Source: Prosopocoilus inquinatus (lineage: Eukaryota; Arthropoda; Insecta; Coleoptera; Lucanidae). From it: a stretch of DNA of 64,000 bases. Shown here one piece after another: positions 62,301 to 64,000 of this stretch. The translations under genes and the position numbers were made by a program. Under the pieces are notes generated by a model. It saw only the letters and a list, made by a program, of their open reading frames with translations. It had not been told where the DNA came from and made no database searches. The stretch spans positions 372,001-436,000 of the forward strand of contig JAYKNF010000017.1 in the NCBI GenBank assembly GCA_036172665.1, written 5' to 3'. Within the stretch, counting starts at the first letter, position 1. Every line of letters begins with the position of its first letter.

Positions 62301-64000
62301 GTAAGGATCGATTAGATACATCACAGGAAAAACGCTAATGCGTATTGTTTCGTTTAAAACTATTTCCAGCTCCTCCTGTGTCCGAAAACTTCGTATCTCA
62401 CATTAGAGTTACTGGAGTCCATCCAAACGTCAAATAACATGATAGATGAGTAAGGATCGATTAGATACAGCACAGGAACAACGTTAATGCGTGTTGTTTC
62501 GTTTAAAACTATTTCCAGCTTCAGTTGCGTCCGAAAACTTCGTATATTACTTCAGAGTTACTGGAGCCCATCCAAACGTCAAATAACATGATAGATGAGT
62601 AAGGATCGATTAGGTACATCACAGGAACAACGATAATGCGTGTTGTTTCGTTTAAAACTATTTCCAGCTCCTGCTGTGTCCGAAAACTTCGTATCTCACT
62701 TCAGATATTCTGGAGCACATCCAAACGTCAAATAACATGATAGACGAGTAAGGATCGATTAGATACAGCACAGGAACAACGCTAATGCGTGTTGTTTCGT
62801 TCAAAACTATTTCCAGCTTCTGCTGCGTCCGAGAACTTCGTATCTCACATCAAAGTTATTGGAGTAAATCGAAACGCCAAATAACATGATGGATGAGTAA
62901 GGATCGATTAGATACATCACAGGAACAACGCTAATGCGTGTTGTTTCGTTCAAAACTATTTCCAGCTTCTGCTGCGTCCGAGAACTTCGTATCTCACATC
63001 AAAGTTATTGGAGTAAATCGAAACGCCAAATAACATGATGGATGAGTAAGGATCGATTAGATACATCACAGGAACAACGCTAATGCGTGTTGTTTCGTTC
63101 AAAACTATTTCCAGCTTCTGCTGCGTCCGAGAACTTCGTATCTCACATCAAAGTTATTGGAGTAAATCGAAACGCCAAATAACATGATGGATGAGTAAGG
63201 ATCGATTAGATACATCACAGGAACAACGCTAATGCGTGTTGTTTCGTTTAAAACTATTTCCAGCCCCTGCTGCGTCCGAAAACTTCGTATCTCACTTCAG
63301 AGTTACTGGAGCCCATCCAAACGTCAGATAACATGATAGATGAGTAAGGATCGATTAGATACAGCACAGGAACAACGTTAATGCGTGTTGTTTCGTTTAA
63401 AACTATTTCCAGCTTCAGTTGTGTCCGAAAACTTCGTATATTACTTCAGAGTTACTGGAGCCCATCCAAACGTCAAATAACATGATAGATGAGTAAGGAT
63501 CGATTAGGTACATCACAGGAACAACGATAATGCGTGTTGTTTCGTTTAAAACTATTTCCAGCTCCTGCTGCGTCCGAAAACTTCGTATCTCACTTCAGAT
63601 ATTCTGGAGCACATCCAAACGTCAAATAACATGATAGACGAGTAAGGATCGATTAGATACAGAACAGGAACAACGCTAATGCGTGTTGTTTCGTTCAAAA
63701 CTATTTCCAGCTTCTGCTGCGTCCGAGAACTTCGTATCTCACATCAAAGTTATTGGAGTAAATCGAAACGCCAAATAACATGATGGATGAGTAAGGATCG
63801 ATTAGATACATCACAGGAACAACGCTAATGCGTGTTGTTTCGTTCAAAACTATTTCCAGCTTCTGCTGCGTCCGAGAACTTCGTATCTCACATCAAAGTT
63901 ATTGGAGTAAATCGAAACGCCAAATAACATGATGGATGAGTAAGGATCGATTAGATACATCACAGGACAACGCTAATGCGTGTTGTTTCGTTTAAAACTA
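53303..64000. repeat. Last landmark unit and its extension to the window end
   Basis: The landmark monomer is not seen again after 53303. A six-monomer block is duplicated (53452 and 54345, 893 bp apart). Trimer pairs start at 55685 and 56132, 56728 and 57175, and 60899 and 61346. The block around 59041 recurs at 63361, 4320 bp on, where three GTAAATCG monomers are present in place of two. The array continues past the window. Confidence 0.78.

Larger units (their letters stand above)
13261..64000. repeat. 149-bp satellite, right block with complex higher-order repeats
   Basis: About 340 monomers in one orientation and one phase to the window end, with no other insertion. The monomers fall into recurring types that follow one another in a fixed order, so that blocks of 24-37 monomers repeat with very few differences. 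Length variants are rare: a -1 type (CAGGACAACG, for example near 28660, 32240, 53985 and 63965), +3 near 32407 (GTGTTGTTGTTTCG) and -2 near 51371 (TTTGTCTCAC). No host gene or RNA gene is visible. Confidence 0.97.

Noticed and set aside
13261..64000. CRISPR array
   Set aside because: The repeat is 149 bp with no alternation of short constant repeats and unique spacers, and the window holds an animal retrotransposon.

Overview
The window is eukaryotic, and it is almost entirely one tandem satellite with a single retrotransposon inside it. About 58.1 kb of the 64 kb is a 149-bp repeat in uninterrupted head-to-tail phase, roughly 390 monomers. The exception is 7335-13260, a complete BEL/Pao-type LTR retrotransposon on the minus strand. 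BEL/Pao elements are confined to animals, and the AT-rich coding sequence and short LTRs would suit an arthropod, but nothing here fixes the species. I see no host gene, rRNA, tRNA, CRISPR array or bacterial feature. A pericentromeric, centromeric or other heterochromatic location is likely but not shown.

Layout: 1-7334 is the more heterogeneous left satellite block, with an 8-monomer higher-order unit at 3400-5420 and a 1.2-kb duplication at 1-1190 and 5214-6403. The retrotransposon follows: 3' LTR at 7335-7501, one 1729-residue Gag-Pol reading frame at 7604-12793, primer-binding site near 13064-13084, 5' LTR at 13094-13260, flanked by CCATC target duplications. From 13261 to the window end the satellite is organised into complex higher-order repeats (HORs). 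A diagnostic monomer recurs nine times at spacings of 3575 to 5512 bp, each within 3 bp of a whole number of monomers (24 to 37). Inside these units a 447-bp trimer is often present in tandem.

The retrotransposon looks young: both 167-bp LTRs are identical and all catalytic motifs of protease, reverse transcriptase, RNase H and integrase are present in an unbroken frame. A paralogous empty site exactly 20 monomers away (about 15311-16730) shares the flanks and lacks the element, so the order of duplication and insertion can be inferred.

The most unusual sequence signal is in the satellite itself. On the plus strand every monomer carries an arrangement like a short intron (GTAAGG, then CTAAT, then TTTCCAG, 69 nt) separated by 80-nt exon-like stretches. 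Whether it is ever spliced cannot be told from DNA. All comparisons were made by eye; no alignment or database search was run.
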